Part shown: positions 1-8,119 of the stretch, piece after piece | Layout of the letters: each line of letters starts with the position of its first letter | How positions within the stretch are numbered: the stretch's first letter is position 1 | Source: Arthrobacter citreus | GTDB lineage: Bacteria; Bacillota; Bacilli; Bacillales; Bacillaceae_G | Assembly: GCA_013200995.1 (NCBI GenBank) | Contig: CP053688.1 | Coordinates: 2,542,001-2,606,000, forward strand | DNA: 64,000 bases | Direction of reading: 5' to 3' | Program-made: the position numbers and the translations under genes | Notes under the pieces: model-generated | Told to the model about the DNA's origin: nothing | Seen by the model: the letters and a program-made list of their open reading frames with translations, nothing else | Database searches by the model: none

Positions 1-1
1 G

Positions 2-550
2 GCACTTCAACAAGTTGTTAGCCGTGAATCCAACCCAATTGACACTGTTGTTTTATCTATTGGTAGTTTTGAAGCAAAAAATGCTTTTAATGTAATTGCC
101 AATCGAGCAACTTTAGTAGGAACTGTACGAACATTCAAAAAGGAAACACAAGAAAAAGTAAAAGAACAAATGGCTAGAATCATAAAAGGTATTTGTCTAG
201 CTAATGACGTTACATACGAATTTCAGTACGATGATGGTTACCCTCCAGTAGTAAATCACGAAAAAGAAACTGATTTACTTGTTACTGTCGCTGACAAAAT
301 CGAAGAAGTAACTATCCTAAAAGAAATGGACCCTAAAATGGGTGGAGAAGATTTTGCCTACTATTTACAAAAGGTTCCAGGAACATTCTTCTTCACAGGA
401 GCAAAGCCTCCTCACGTTACAGAAGCTTACCCTCATCACCATCCTAAATTTGATTTTGACGAAAAAGCTATGCTAATAGCAGCAAAAACACTAGGCTCTG
501 TGACACTAGCTTCATTAAAGCAATCACAAAAATTAGTTGAACAAAATTAA
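2..550 (+). CDS. yhaA: M20D family amidohydrolase, C-terminal part (YhaA-like)
   Basis: The reading frame is open from base 2, so the gene starts left of the window and about 183 C-terminal residues are visible. The segment LSIGSFEAKNAFNVIANR followed by GTVRTF is the lid-domain signature of M20D amidohydrolases (N-acyl amino acid or hippurate hydrolase type). MGGEDFAYYL supplies the late metal-site glutamate region and HHHPKFDFDEKAM the usual C-terminal motif. These enzymes are cytoplasmic di-metal hydrolases that remove acyl groups from amino acids. A strong terminator follows seven bases after the stop. In B. subtilis yhaA lies beside ecsC, as it does here, where the two are convergent. 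The acyl substrate cannot be read from the sequence. Confidence 0.85.
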   Translation, partial: ALQQVVSRESNPIDTVVLSIGSFEAKNAFNVIANRATLVGTVRTFKKETQEKVKEQMARIIKGICLANDVTYEFQYDDGYPPVVNHEKETDLLVTVADKIEEVTILKEMDPKMGGEDFAYYLQKVPGTFFFTGAKPPHVTEAYPHHHPKFDFDEKAMLIAAKTLGSVTLASLKQSQKLVEQN

Positions 551-556
551 GAATTG

Positions 557-584
557 AGGAGAACTTTTGAAGTTCTCCTTTTTT
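557..584 (+). terminator. Rho-independent terminator of the M20D gene
   Basis: A perfect 10-bp stem (AGGAGAACTT / AAGTTCTCCT) with loop TTG is followed by six T. The same 23-base hairpin recurs exactly at 912-934. Confidence 0.9.
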
Positions 585-663
585 GCGTGGTGAAATATAA
601 CATACTTCAAATTGAAAATGGCAGGAAAAATGCAAATTACTTATTCGTGAACTTTTTAGATTC

Positions 664-860
664 ATGCCTAGCTTTAATGAGTAAGAAAATTAGCCTAAGT
701 TAAAATATACTAACTCATAAGGAGCCCATGAGGGTTCATTTGTTAATAAAATAGCTAAATTAGTAAGTTTTGTTACTCATAAAAGGTTCATGAGTTAATA
801 AATCAGCTAAATGTTCCAATTTTGTTGCTCATAAAGTGTTCATAAGTATGAAAACAGCAT
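664..860. repeat. Array of degenerate palindromic repeats (ACTCATAA..TTCATGAGT family)
   Basis: Three units carry a shared core, ACTCATAA then a few bases then GTTCATGAGT. They start near 713, 775 and 828, so spacing is about 53-62 bases. A related degenerate unit in the opposite orientation sits near 664-695. Between cores the text TTAATAAAATAGCTAAAT / TTAATAAATCAGCTAAAT is also repeated. The same core, inverted, forms the array at 30277-30402. No coding potential is apparent. The array fills the gap between two copies of one terminator. Confidence 0.7.
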
Positions 861-907
861 GTTGTAAAAAAAGATCTTACGCATAAAAAGCTATGTTCAA
901 CAGCAAA

Positions 908-937
908 AAAAAGGAGAACTTTTGAAGTTCTCCTTTT
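908..937. terminator. Bidirectional terminator, exact copy of the hairpin at 557-579
   Basis: The stem AGGAGAACTT / AAGTTCTCCT is preceded by an A-run and followed by a T-run, so it can stop transcripts from either side. On the minus strand it ends ecsC. Confidence 0.85.
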
Positions 938-951
938 TTAATATGTAGACC

Positions 952-1680
952 TTAGAAAAGATCTTCCTTCTTGTTCATATACCTTAAACGATAAGCATTT
1001 TTGGCAGTTTCGCCTAATTGCTCAAGTAGTTGATAATTTACATATGCTCCAACTGGTGCTCCAATTACGGGTACCAATTGTAGGAGTTTAGCTAAATCGA
1101 TATGATCTCGATACTCTTGTTGTAATTGTTCCCAATTGACTTGTGGATTTTCGTCTATTTTGTCTTCCCACTTTTCGATGATTTGAAAAACTTTCTTTCG
1201 ATGATTATCACTTGAAAAAGCAAGTTGAAAAATATAAAGCATGAATTGGCGCTCAAGTTCATCTTTCGGTGAGTACCCATATATTTTGGCTGCCTCAACT
1301 AAAAACCTAATTTTTATTCCTAATAATAGTGGAAAATCAGCAAGACCTAACAATAGTCCACCTGCTCCAGTTCCTGCTCCTTCAACTGCTGAAATCTTTT
1401 TATATTCGTTCATTTTCTTATCTAGCATTAAATCTCGTTCTCTAAGAGATAATGCTTCATATTCTTCGCCTGAACCGTTAAAAACCGTCGATCCACCCAT
1501 AAATAGTACCATCATGTTTTTAACGGCTTTCGTAAACAATTCTTGAATTTGCTCTGGCAATAATGATTGAATTTTTAATTGAACTTTTTTTGCAGATGTT
1601 TGGAAGATATTTGATTCGGCCATTACTTTTTGTTTCCATCTAGATAATTCATACTGAATACGAAGTTCATAAGAATCCAT
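952..1680 (-). CDS. ecsC: EcsC family protein
   Basis: This is the third gene of the ecsA-ecsB-ecsC cluster and encodes about 242 residues. The family hallmark is seen in a glycine-rich stretch, EGAGTGAGGLLLGLADFPLL, followed by a helix-rich segment (residues ~110-145) and a second hydrophobic segment, LLQLVPVIGAPVGAYVNY, near residue 205. The function of EcsC is unknown; it is not needed for transport by EcsAB in B. subtilis, as I recall. The ATG at 1680 is preferred over the GTG three codons upstream because the AAAGGGTGG ribosome binding site then lies eight bases away. The gap to ecsB is about 12 bases, so the three genes are probably one operon. Confidence 0.88.
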   Translation of the reverse strand: MDSYELRIQYELSRWKQKVMAESNIFQTSAKKVQLKIQSLLPEQIQELFTKAVKNMMVLFMGGSTVFNGSGEEYEALSLRERDLMLDKKMNEYKKISAVEGAGTGAGGLLLGLADFPLLLGIKIRFLVEAAKIYGYSPKDELERQFMLYIFQLAFSSDNHRKKVFQIIEKWEDKIDENPQVNWEQLQQEYRDHIDLAKLLQLVPVIGAPVGAYVNYQLLEQLGETAKNAYRLRYMNKKEDLF

Positions 1681-1692
1681 TTTGTCCACCCT

Positions 1693-2913
1693 TTACAATT
1701 TTTGTGGCTGACTCAATCTCTTTTGTACATAAAATTTAATTAACCACATTGAAAATAAAGTATATACAACGATCGCAATAATAAAATTTAAAATTGATGC
1801 GACTTTTATTAATACGATTAAACTAAAAACAACACTACATATTATCAGTAGTATATACAAAAGCGTTGAAATAGATTTTTTATTTTCTTCATTTGTATAA
1901 GGATAAATTTTCCACAATAAATGATAGTTATATTGTCTCAAAATTGATATATTCTGAAGCGAGATTACATAAAGAAATAAAATTCCTATTAATACCTTCC
2001 CCACAAGAGTTGGTACTAAGTAAACTACAAATCCACCTACGAAAACCTGTCTTAAAAACATGCTTAAATAGTTACCATTTCGAATAAATGTACGGACTAA
2101 AAGATAGTTTGCTGCATTTTTTACTCGAATCTTATTAATCAGTGGATCTGCCCATTTTCTTCGTTTAACTTGTTGTTGAATGGATGGTACATCTGTAAAC
2201 ATATTCGCAAATCGATAAAAAGTAGCTAATCTCGAAGTATCGAGTCTTACATTTCTTTCCCATTGCACTCTTTTATTTTTACTACCGATTTGGATATATA
2301 ATGCATACGCTGCTAAAATAACTATGATTATTAAAAGGACTAAACTATTCCACTTACTTAATAAACCGTAAATAAATAAGAAAGTGCCGATTAATCTTAA
2401 ACAATAATCAAAAGTTCGATTTAAAACACCACTGTTTGAAATATGTAAAAATGAAATGAAAAGATTATATCCCTTTAATAAGAAAATGATTACCATAAAT
2501 ACGATGAAACTTGTAGTTTCCCCTAGTAAAAATTTCTTATAAATTGGATAAATTACCCCTAACATCATTAACATTAAATAAATTTGAACAATGTAAGTAA
2601 TGAAAAAGGAACGAATAAAATAACTTTTCATCTTTTTTTCTAAAGGTAATAAATAGTGTAAATCAGGCCCTTTAAAAAAAGTTGTTATTTGACCTGTTAC
2701 AACAAGAAAACCAAAAATAATTGAAATGACCAAAACGACTGGAAAGTCTGGAGAGATTGTTTTTAGCATTTCTTGATAATAATATGCGCCTCCGCCAAAA
2801 GCAAAAACAAGCACAAATTTTATATGATCATTAAAAATATAACGACCATATCTGCCCATTTCTTTCATGAAGCTTCGAAATCGTGCTAGCCATAATTCCT
2901 TTATCGTACTCAT
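1693..2913 (-). CDS. ecsB: ABC transporter permease EcsB
   Basis: This 406-residue membrane protein is the permease partner of EcsA. About eight to ten hydrophobic segments are visible, starting with FVLVFAFGGGAYYY (~35-50) and VVLVISIIFGFLVVTGQ (~60-76), and the cytoplasmic motif FFKGPDLHYLLPLEKKM follows. A long basic loop around residues 210-250 separates the two halves. EcsAB in Bacillus affects secretion of exoenzymes, competence, sporulation and intramembrane proteolysis by RasP; the exported substrate is thought to be a peptide. Its start ATG overlaps the ecsA stop (ATGA), which implies translational coupling. Confidence 0.92.
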   Translation of the reverse strand: MSTIKELWLARFRSFMKEMGRYGRYIFNDHIKFVLVFAFGGGAYYYQEMLKTISPDFPVVLVISIIFGFLVVTGQITTFFKGPDLHYLLPLEKKMKSYFIRSFFITYIVQIYLMLMMLGVIYPIYKKFLLGETTSFIVFMVIIFLLKGYNLFISFLHISNSGVLNRTFDYCLRLIGTFLFIYGLLSKWNSLVLLIIIVILAAYALYIQIGSKNKRVQWERNVRLDTSRLATFYRFANMFTDVPSIQQQVKRRKWADPLINKIRVKNAANYLLVRTFIRNGNYLSMFLRQVFVGGFVVYLVPTLVGKVLIGILFLYVISLQNISILRQYNYHLLWKIYPYTNEENKKSISTLLYILLIICSVVFSLIVLIKVASILNFIIAIVVYTLFSMWLIKFYVQKRLSQPQKL

Positions 2914-3647
2914 ATTTCTCTTTCCTTTGTTGCAAAAATATAAATTTCATCTAATGAAGCATTTGGCATTTTATATTGATTTTGTAGTTCTGCTAATGTA
3001 CCTTTTGCAATGATTACTCCCTCATGCAAAATAATAAATGAATCACAATAAATTTGAGCAGTCGATAAAATATGAGTAGACATCAATATGCCTGCTCCTT
3101 TTTCTTTTTCCTCTTTTAATATCTCAAGTAAGTCATTAATAGCAATTGGATCCAATCCTAAAAATGGTTCATCAATTATATATAACTGAGGCTGAACAAT
3201 AAGGGCACAAATAATCATTACCTTTTGTTTCATCCCTTTTGAGAATGTAGAAGGAAAATATTTTCTTTTTTCATATAGTCTAAATGTTTTTAATAACACT
3301 TCACTACGCTTTTTAAAATCATTTTCAGGAATATTATAAGCTAAAGCTGTAATTTCAAGATGTTCCTGTAAAGTTAATTCCTCATAGATCATCGGTGTCT
3401 CTGGAACATATGATAAATTTGCACGGTATGTAGTTGGATCTTTATCAAATGATTGTCCATTAACTAATATTTCACCCTTTAAAGGCTTCAAGAGTCCTAA
3501 AATATGTTTTATTGTTGTACTTTTACCAGCACCATTTAAACCAATCAGTCCAACAAGCTCATTTTTATTAATCGTAAACGAAACATCTTTAATGACTGGC
3601 AGGCGTGTATATCCACCCGAGACATCTTTTACATGTAATAATGTCAT
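2910..3647 (-). CDS. ecsA: ABC transporter ATP-binding protein EcsA
   Basis: This 245-residue ATPase has Walker A GLNGAGKSTT (~residues 36-45), a Q-loop near YVPETP, a slightly divergent signature FSKGMKQK, and Walker B LYIIDEP followed by the switch histidine in MSTHIL. It energises EcsB. The gene is the first of the ecs operon on the minus strand and overlaps ecsB by four bases. Upstream there is about 1.3 kb without protein-coding genes, which holds two RNA-like tandem copies transcribed away from ecsA. Confidence 0.94.
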   Translation of the reverse strand: MTLLHVKDVSGGYTRLPVIKDVSFTINKNELVGLIGLNGAGKSTTIKHILGLLKPLKGEILVNGQSFDKDPTTYRANLSYVPETPMIYEELTLQEHLEITALAYNIPENDFKKRSEVLLKTFRLYEKRKYFPSTFSKGMKQKVMIICALIVQPQLYIIDEPFLGLDPIAINDLLEILKEEKEKGAGILMSTHILSTAQIYCDSFIILHEGVIIAKGTLAELQNQYKMPNASLDEIYIFATKEREI

Positions 3648-3797
3648 TCTTTTACAAATCCTTTCATATGTACTTTTCCTATAGATTGTATTGTATCAAA
3701 TAATAAACATAACTGCCTTATAATCATATTTATGGAACACTCAAAAAAAATCCTTCTTTTTATGAATACTATTTTAGGTTAAGGGTATTCTAATTCT

Positions 3798-4190
3798 TGA
3801 AGGGAAAGCAACACACTTTCTTAATTCAAAATTTGAAATGAGGTGTGTGTTAAAGGAAGTTTAATTTGCGTTCAAACCTAAGTCTGATATTTGTTTAAGT
3901 GAAATGAGGTATCTCCATTGATTAACATCGTTGTCACATACAGCAGTGCTAAATTCAAAGGAGATGGTAAGCTTGAACGATATCTATAAAACCAAAGGGC
4001 ATTAGTATACCAATTTGTAAATGAGGTGTCTCGAGCAGAACATATAATTTATTTATAGGTGTACCAATTTATTGAACATTAAAGCAAATGAGGTGTCTGT
4101 TAAAGACAATTTAACTTATTAACCTATATTCTAAATTCTTTCCCCTTCATCAAGGAGCAACTAAAGTTGCTCCTTGTTCATTTTGTTGAA
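3798..4190 (+). ncRNA. Putative structured ncRNA, copy 1
   Basis: A non-coding sequence of about 390 nt matches copy 2 (4474-4864) over its whole length, with blocks of 30 or more identical bases at the 3' end. It begins just after a -10-like TATTCTAAT at 3786-3794 and ends in the hairpin 4152-4175 (stem AAGGAGCAACT / AGTTGCTCCTT). Helices shared by both copies are AACACAC with GTGTGTT near 3810/3842, CGTTCAA with TTGAACG (about 3869 and 3973), and GTCT-GTTA-AGAC near 4095. The motif AAATGAGGTRTCT or a close variant occurs four times. I do not recognise an Rfam family. Any reading frame in one copy is broken in the other. Confidence 0.65.
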
Positions 4191-4194
4191 AAAA

Positions 4195-4440
4195 GAACTC
4201 GTCAATTATTTAGCAATATTTTTCAAATAAAAAAATGAAGTTGATTTACTCTTTTTCAAAGTTCTAGATGACCTGATCCTCTTTTAAATTGCCTGCTGGG
4301 TCTTTAGACTTCTTACATCCATAATAATGATGCCCTTCTTTTTTAACTACTTTCTTCTATTATAAATAACCAAAACCCTTAGGCTTACCTTTTATCTTTA
4401 AGGGAAACTAATTTCTCAAACTTTTTTCATACTTTGCTGC
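4195..4440. other. Spacer between the two RNA copies, possible decayed coding remnant
   Basis: About 245 AT-rich bases separate the two RNA-like copies. On the minus strand a short frame near 4270-4360, without a start codon and with a stop just upstream, reads KKEGHHYYGCKKSKDP and ends in a TAG. It could be the tail of a lost gene or chance. I see no intact gene. Confidence 0.3.
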
Positions 4441-4463
4441 ATACTATCTTTTCAAAAGGGTAT

Positions 4464-4469
4464 TATAAT
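4464..4469 (+). promoter_or_regulatory. -10 box in front of ncRNA copy 2
   Basis: TATAAT lies within GGGTATTATAATC. The matching place in copy 1 reads GGGTATTCTAATT, so the element is duplicated together with the RNA. No convincing -35 box is present at 17 bases, and the start point is inferred at about 4475. Confidence 0.45.
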
Positions 4470-4473
4470 CTAT

Positions 4474-4864
4474 GAAGGGAAAGCAACACGCTATTCTTAA
4501 TTCAAACATTTGAAAATGAGGTGTGTGTTAAAGGGAATTTAATTTGCGTTCAAACCTGTGTTAGATAACTGTTGAAGTGAATATATCTCTTAAGATAAAA
4601 CATCGTTGTATAAACAGCAGTGAAAACATCAAAGGAGATGGTACGCTTGAACAATATCACTTATATCAAAGGTTTTTAGTATACCAATTTGTAAATGAGG
4701 TGTCTCTACCAGAGCATATATATTTATTATTATAGGTGTACCAATTAATTGAACATTAAAGCAAATGAGGTGTCTGTTAAAGACAATTTAACTTATTAAC
4801 CTATATTCTAAATTCTTTCCCCTTCATCAAGAAGCAACGTAGGTTGCTTCTTGTTATTTTTTTG
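4474..4864 (+). ncRNA. Putative structured ncRNA, copy 2
   Basis: This is the tandem paralogue of copy 1. Its terminator stem is AAGAAGCAAC / GTTGCTTCTT where copy 1 has AAGGAGCAAC / GTTGCTCCTT: the second-tier pair changed from G-C to A-T on both sides. In the 5' helix AACACAC became AACACGC, which still pairs with GTGTGTT through a G-U. Three of the four AAATGAGGTGT motifs are intact; the second is degenerate (GAAGTGAATATATCT). The last 70 bases before the terminator are essentially identical to copy 1. The paired changes favour an RNA rather than a peptide product. Function is unknown. The next gene, hit, starts about 80 bases after the terminator. Confidence 0.65.
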
Positions 4865-4945
4865 TCATGATTTTATTAGCCACATTTACAATTAAACCAA
4901 CGCCTATGTTAAAATAAGGAAAAAAAGTGAAAGGATGTAATAAAA

Positions 4946-5383
4946 ATGGTGCATGATTCTAATTGTATTTTTTGCAAAATTGTAGAAGGAAGCATTCCAG
5001 CTTCGAAAGTATATGAGGATGATGATGTGTTAGCTTTTTTAGATTTAAGTCAAGTTACAAAAGGTCATACATTAGTCATTCCAAAAGATCATACTGAGAA
5101 CATATTCGAAATGAGTGAAGACACAGCAAGTACATACTTTCGTAAAGTACCTATAATTGCAAATGCAATGAAAGAAGCATTTAATGTTGAAGGGGTCAAT
5201 ATCATAAATAATAGTGGTGAAGTTTCAGGACAAACTGTATTTCATTATCATATGCATATTTTACCACGATACGGAAAAAATGATGGATTTGATGTAAAAT
5301 GGCAATCAAACCAAAATCAATACACAAATGAAACGCTCCAGGAAATCGCAAAATCGATTCATAATAACATTATTAAAAAATAA
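4946..5383 (+). CDS. hit: HIT family protein (Hit)
   Basis: This 145-residue histidine-triad hydrolase carries CIFCKIVEG at the N-terminus (zinc-binding cysteine pair, residues 8-11), HTLVIPKDH in the middle, and the active-site triad HYHMHILPRY near residue 100. Members hydrolyse nucleotide phosphoramidates or related AMP conjugates in the cytoplasm. The start ATG follows AAAGGATG. The gene stands alone and ends in a strong terminator. In B. subtilis hit also neighbours ecsA, facing away from it, as here. Confidence 0.93.
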   Translation: MVHDSNCIFCKIVEGSIPASKVYEDDDVLAFLDLSQVTKGHTLVIPKDHTENIFEMSEDTASTYFRKVPIIANAMKEAFNVEGVNIINNSGEVSGQTVFHYHMHILPRYGKNDGFDVKWQSNQNQYTNETLQEIAKSIHNNIIKK

Positions 5384-5401
5384 TAAAATAAATCCAAATA
5401 A

Positions 5402-5444
5402 AAACAAAAACAGGAGTTTGATTTTCTCCTGTTTTTGTTTTTTC
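5402..5444 (+). terminator. Terminator of hit
   Basis: A 15-bp stem AAACAAAAACAGGAG / CTCCTGTTTTTGTTT with an AT-rich loop is followed by T-rich sequence. Confidence 0.85.
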
Positions 5445-5735
5445 ATTTATATTCCAGCCAAATTCTGCATTTTACACTATATTTTTGAAGATTAATATTA
5501 TATATTTACTATATTACTAATAATATTTTTTCGACAACCCCTCTGTATTTTCGCTAAAAATATTATATGAGCATATCTTTTTTAAAGCCTAACACTTAAT
5601 TATAATATAAAATTGTAGAATTTTATCAATGACTTTGTGAAAATTTTTAAAAATTCTAACTAAAAGTTCTTTATTTCTTCACATATTATTGGCATAATAA
5701 TAAATAGATAGTTAAATAGAAAAGAAGGTGAATTG
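5445..5735. other. AT-rich upstream region of scoC
   Basis: Nothing gene-like is seen in either strand. The only recognisable item is the scoC ribosome binding site AAGAAGGTG at 5722-5730. Confidence 0.4.
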
Positions 5736-6296
5736 ATGAAAACTGAACAAAAATTATACACAATGAAAGAAGCTTTGATTTTTAGTCAAAGAATTGCCCA
5801 AATTTCTAAAGCATTATGGAAGTCAGTTGAGAAAGACTGGCAACAATGGATTAAGCCCTATGATTTAAATATCAATGAACATCATATTTTAATGATCGCC
5901 TTCCACTTAAAGGGTGCCTCTATTTCTGAAATTGCTAAGTTTGGTGTAATGCATGTTTCTACAGCTTTTAATTTTTCGAAAAAGCTTGAAGAGCGTGGTT
6001 TATTAGTGTTTTCTAAGAAAGTAGAAGATAAGCGAAATACTTATATTGAATTAACAGAAAAAGGTAAGAATATGCTATTAGAAATACTAGGAGAATTTGA
6101 TCCGGAAACAAATTCAGTTTTCCAAGGTACTCTGCCATTAAAAGAATTTTATGGTAAATTCCCAGAAAATATGGAAATTATGGCTATCTTACGTAATATT
6201 TACGGAAAAGATTTCATGGATATTTTTGAAACAACTTTAGGTAACATAGATAAAGAATTTATCGAAGAAGATAACCGTTTAATAAAAAAACCTTAA
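5736..6296 (+). CDS. scoC: HTH-type transcriptional regulator ScoC (Hpr), MarR family
   Basis: This 186-residue winged-helix regulator has a central block [18 protein letters not shown], then [18 protein letters not shown] and FSKKLEERG, which are nearly the B. subtilis ScoC (Hpr) sequence as I recall it. ScoC represses extracellular protease genes, oligopeptide permeases and early sporulation genes. The C-terminal domain ([21 protein letters not shown]) is also typical. The ATG at 5736 is chosen over the TTG directly before it because the AAGGTG site then has normal spacing. The large secreted subtilase in this window would be a natural target type, but no binding site was established. Confidence 0.93.
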   Translation: MKTEQKLYTMKEALIFSQRIAQISKALWKSVEKDWQQWIKPYDLNINEHHILMIAFHLKGASISEIAKFGVMHVSTAFNFSKKLEERGLLVFSKKVEDKRNTYIELTEKGKNMLLEILGEFDPETNSVFQGTLPLKEFYGKFPENMEIMAILRNIYGKDFMDIFETTLGNIDKEFIEEDNRLIKKP

Positions 6297-6363
6297 TATC
6301 TTCTTAAATTGTTACAACCTGCGAGTTGATTTGTCCTTGTAGTTGTAAAATAAACTCAAATAG

Positions 6364-6398
6364 AAGCGGGGCAAGATTAAAAATCCTTCCGCTTTTTA
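6364..6398 (+). terminator. Probable terminator of scoC
   Basis: A short stem AGCGG / CCGCT with a long loop is followed by TTTTTATTT. Confidence 0.5.
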
Positions 6399-6522
6399 TT
6401 TCAATCATTTTTGTTCAAAACTTCACATAAAAAACCTCAATTATGCCTCTAACTCAGTCCAATTTATTTCAATTTTTATTATCTAATTATGTACAAATGT
6501 ATCTATTTTATATCTGTAATAA

Positions 6523-6559
6523 AAACTCAACCGGAGGTACAATACCTCCGGTTGAATAA
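6523..6559 (-). terminator. Terminator of the YjcZ-like gene
   Basis: A perfect 13-bp stem, TCAACCGGAGGTA / TACCTCCGGTTGA, is followed on the minus strand by TTTTTATT. It lies directly downstream of the 29-codon gene. Confidence 0.8.
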
Positions 6560-6575
6560 TTGTCTTATTTACAAA

Positions 6576-6665
6576 TTAGATGCAAGCTGCTCCTACGATA
6601 ATTAATAAGATGAACAATACAACGATTAACGCAAATCCTCCACCATGGAATCCTACGCCCATCAT
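6576..6665 (-). CDS. YjcZ-type small sporulation protein
   Basis: A 29-codon gene starts with MMGVGFHGGGFALIVVLF and ends LLIIVGAACI. A glycine-rich head followed by one hydrophobic helix is the signature of the YjcZ family, tiny membrane peptides of Bacillus made during sporulation. The start is preceded by the excellent ribosome binding site AAAGGAGGTGTGA and the gene is followed by a strong terminator, so it is clearly expressed. A second gene of the same kind lies about 100 bases upstream. Which of the two consecutive ATG codons is used is not decided. Confidence 0.85.
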   Translation of the reverse strand: MMGVGFHGGGFALIVVLFILLIIVGAACI

Positions 6666-6763
6666 TCACACCTCCTTTAGCTACATATCTTATCTTATGC
6701 GTGTAGTAAAAAATGGTCTGGGCAAATGTATAATAAACCTTCATTTTCGAAGATTTGTACTAA

Positions 6764-6847
6764 CTACAAACATGAGCACCCAATAATGATTAGCAAAATA
6801 AACAGGATCACAATTAAAATAAATTCACGCGATGCTTTCCCTTCCAT
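6764..6847 (-). CDS. YjcZ-like single-helix peptide
   Basis: A 27-codon gene reads MEGKASREFILIVILFILL and ends IIIGCSCL. The hydrophobic helix has the same ILIVILFILLIIIG pattern as the neighbouring YjcZ-type gene, but the head is charged instead of glycine-rich and two cysteines close the chain. A purine-rich AGGGGGG lies about eight bases before the ATG. It is probably a diverged paralogue of the gene at 6576-6665 and may be cotranscribed with it. The role is inferred only from this resemblance. Confidence 0.6.
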   Translation of the reverse strand: MEGKASREFILIVILFILLIIIGCSCL

Positions 6848-7141
6848 TTTTCCAACCCCCCTAAAGTAATTCTTAATAATATATAGACGAATGCCTTAAA
6901 TGATTGGGCGAATGTCATGGTTGACTAGCCAATTTTAAAAAATAAATACATTCTATTGGTATGTATTGGGAAAAATAAATTAATAAAGTTTTATTAAAAT
7001 TTTTTCGTATTTCTTCAGTCTCATTACTTAACCTTGCTCTTATAAATACCTATTTTTTATTTAAAACTAGTTCAAGATTCCTTTAATTAGATTAATTTTT
7101 TATTAAAAAACATTCCAAATTATTCTTTTTTTGGATAAACT

Positions 7142-7171
7142 TTGTCACATTGTAGAAAAATATGTTATATT
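7142..7171 (+). promoter_or_regulatory. prsA: Possible sigma-A promoter of prsA
   Basis: TTGTCA and TATATT are separated by 18 bases, about 125 bases before the prsA start. The region 6848-7297 holds nothing else gene-like. Confidence 0.4.
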
Positions 7172-7297
7172 AAGTGAAGTAATTTCCAGTAAAAGGTATG
7201 TCTAAATACAGGAAAAATTAAGATTTATGCTCCATACTTAAATAAGTAAATTTTTTTTTATAAAAAACAATTTAAATTATTATTAGGAGATGTTTAA

Positions 7298-8119
7298 ATG
7301 AAAAAGATAATCGTATCTGCAGTTTTAGCTACCTCAGTATTCGGACTAGCGGCATGTGGTTCAGCTGGTATTAGTAATGATGTAGTTGCTACATCTAATG
7401 CGGGAGATATCACTTCAAAAGATTTATATGACAAAATGAAGGATACAGCAGGATTAGCAATGCTTAAGCAAATGGCTATTGAAGATTATTTAAAGAAAAA
7501 CTTCAAAGTTAGCGATAAAGACGTTGATAAAAAATTCAATGATTACAAAACACAAAATGGTGACCAATTCAAATCATTTTTAGCTCAATACGGATTTAAA
7601 GATGAAGCAGCATTTAAAGATCGCGTTAAAGTTGATTTATTAACTGAAAAAGCTGCTGAAGCTTCAGTTACACAAGCTGATATTGCAAAATATAAACCTG
7701 AAATTAGAGCTAGTCATATTTTAGTAAAAGATGAAGCTACAGCTAATAAAGTAGAAAAAGACTTAGCGGATGGTGCAGATTTTGCGCAAGAAGCTAAAAA
7801 ATATTCTACTGACACAGGTTCAAAAGATAAAGGTGGAGATTTAGGCTATTTTGGAGAAGGTGCTATGGTAGCTGAATTTGAATCAGCTGCATACGCTCTA
7901 AAAGTTGGAGAAATTAGCAAACCAGTTAAATCACAATTTGGATACCATATCATTAAATTAACTGGTAAAAAGACTGCCAACGAAAAAGACGCTCGCCAAA
8001 AGATTGCTGAGACTAAATTAAGCCAAGATAACTTCTCTGCATTTTCAGATGAACTTCTTAAAAAAGCTAAATTTAAAGTTAAAGACAAAGATTTAGAAAA
8101 CCAAGATAAAAAATCATAA
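7298..8119 (+). CDS. prsA: Peptidylprolyl isomerase / foldase lipoprotein PrsA
   Basis: The 273-residue lipoprotein starts with a lipobox signal peptide (VFGLAAC, cysteine ~20), so it is anchored on the outer face of the membrane. A parvulin domain occupies about residues 133-225: IRASHILVKDE, the GGDLGYFGEG turn and FGYHIIKL. The chaperone arms lie on both sides. PrsA folds secreted proteins after Sec export, which suits a strain with a very large secreted subtilase. The C-terminal tail is lysine-rich. The start ATG follows TTAGGAGATG. A bidirectional terminator separates it from the convergent yhaL gene. ScoC, encoded just upstream, regulates secreted proteases in B. subtilis. Confidence 0.95.
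   Translation: MKKIIVSAVLATSVFGLAACGSAGISNDVVATSNAGDITSKDLYDKMKDTAGLAMLKQMAIEDYLKKNFKVSDKDVDKKFNDYKTQNGDQFKSFLAQYGFKDEAAFKDRVKVDLLTEKAAEASVTQADIAKYKPEIRASHILVKDEATANKVEKDLADGADFAQEAKKYSTDTGSKDKGGDLGYFGEGAMVAEFESAAYALKVGEISKPVKSQFGYHIIKLTGKKTANEKDARQKIAETKLSQDNFSAFSDELLKKAKFKVKDKDLENQDKKS

Noticed and set aside
664..860. CRISPR array at the palindromic repeats
   Set aside because: Units are degenerate, spacing is irregular, spacers resemble each other and no cas genes are present.
1241..1546. Plus-strand 101-codon frame
   Set aside because: It is the antisense shadow of ecsC, without ribosome binding site or family features.
3911..3990. TTG-started short frame in ncRNA copy 1 (MINIVVTYSSAKF..)
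   Set aside because: The frame is broken by an early stop at the matching place in copy 2, so a conserved peptide is unlikely.
4270..4360. Short minus-strand frame with EGHHYYGCKKSKDP
   Set aside because: It has no start codon and a stop just upstream. I could not tie it to a family, so it is only noted as a possible remnant.
6580..6786. Plus-strand 68-codon frame
   Set aside because: It is antisense to the YjcZ-type gene, which has a far better ribosome binding site and family match.
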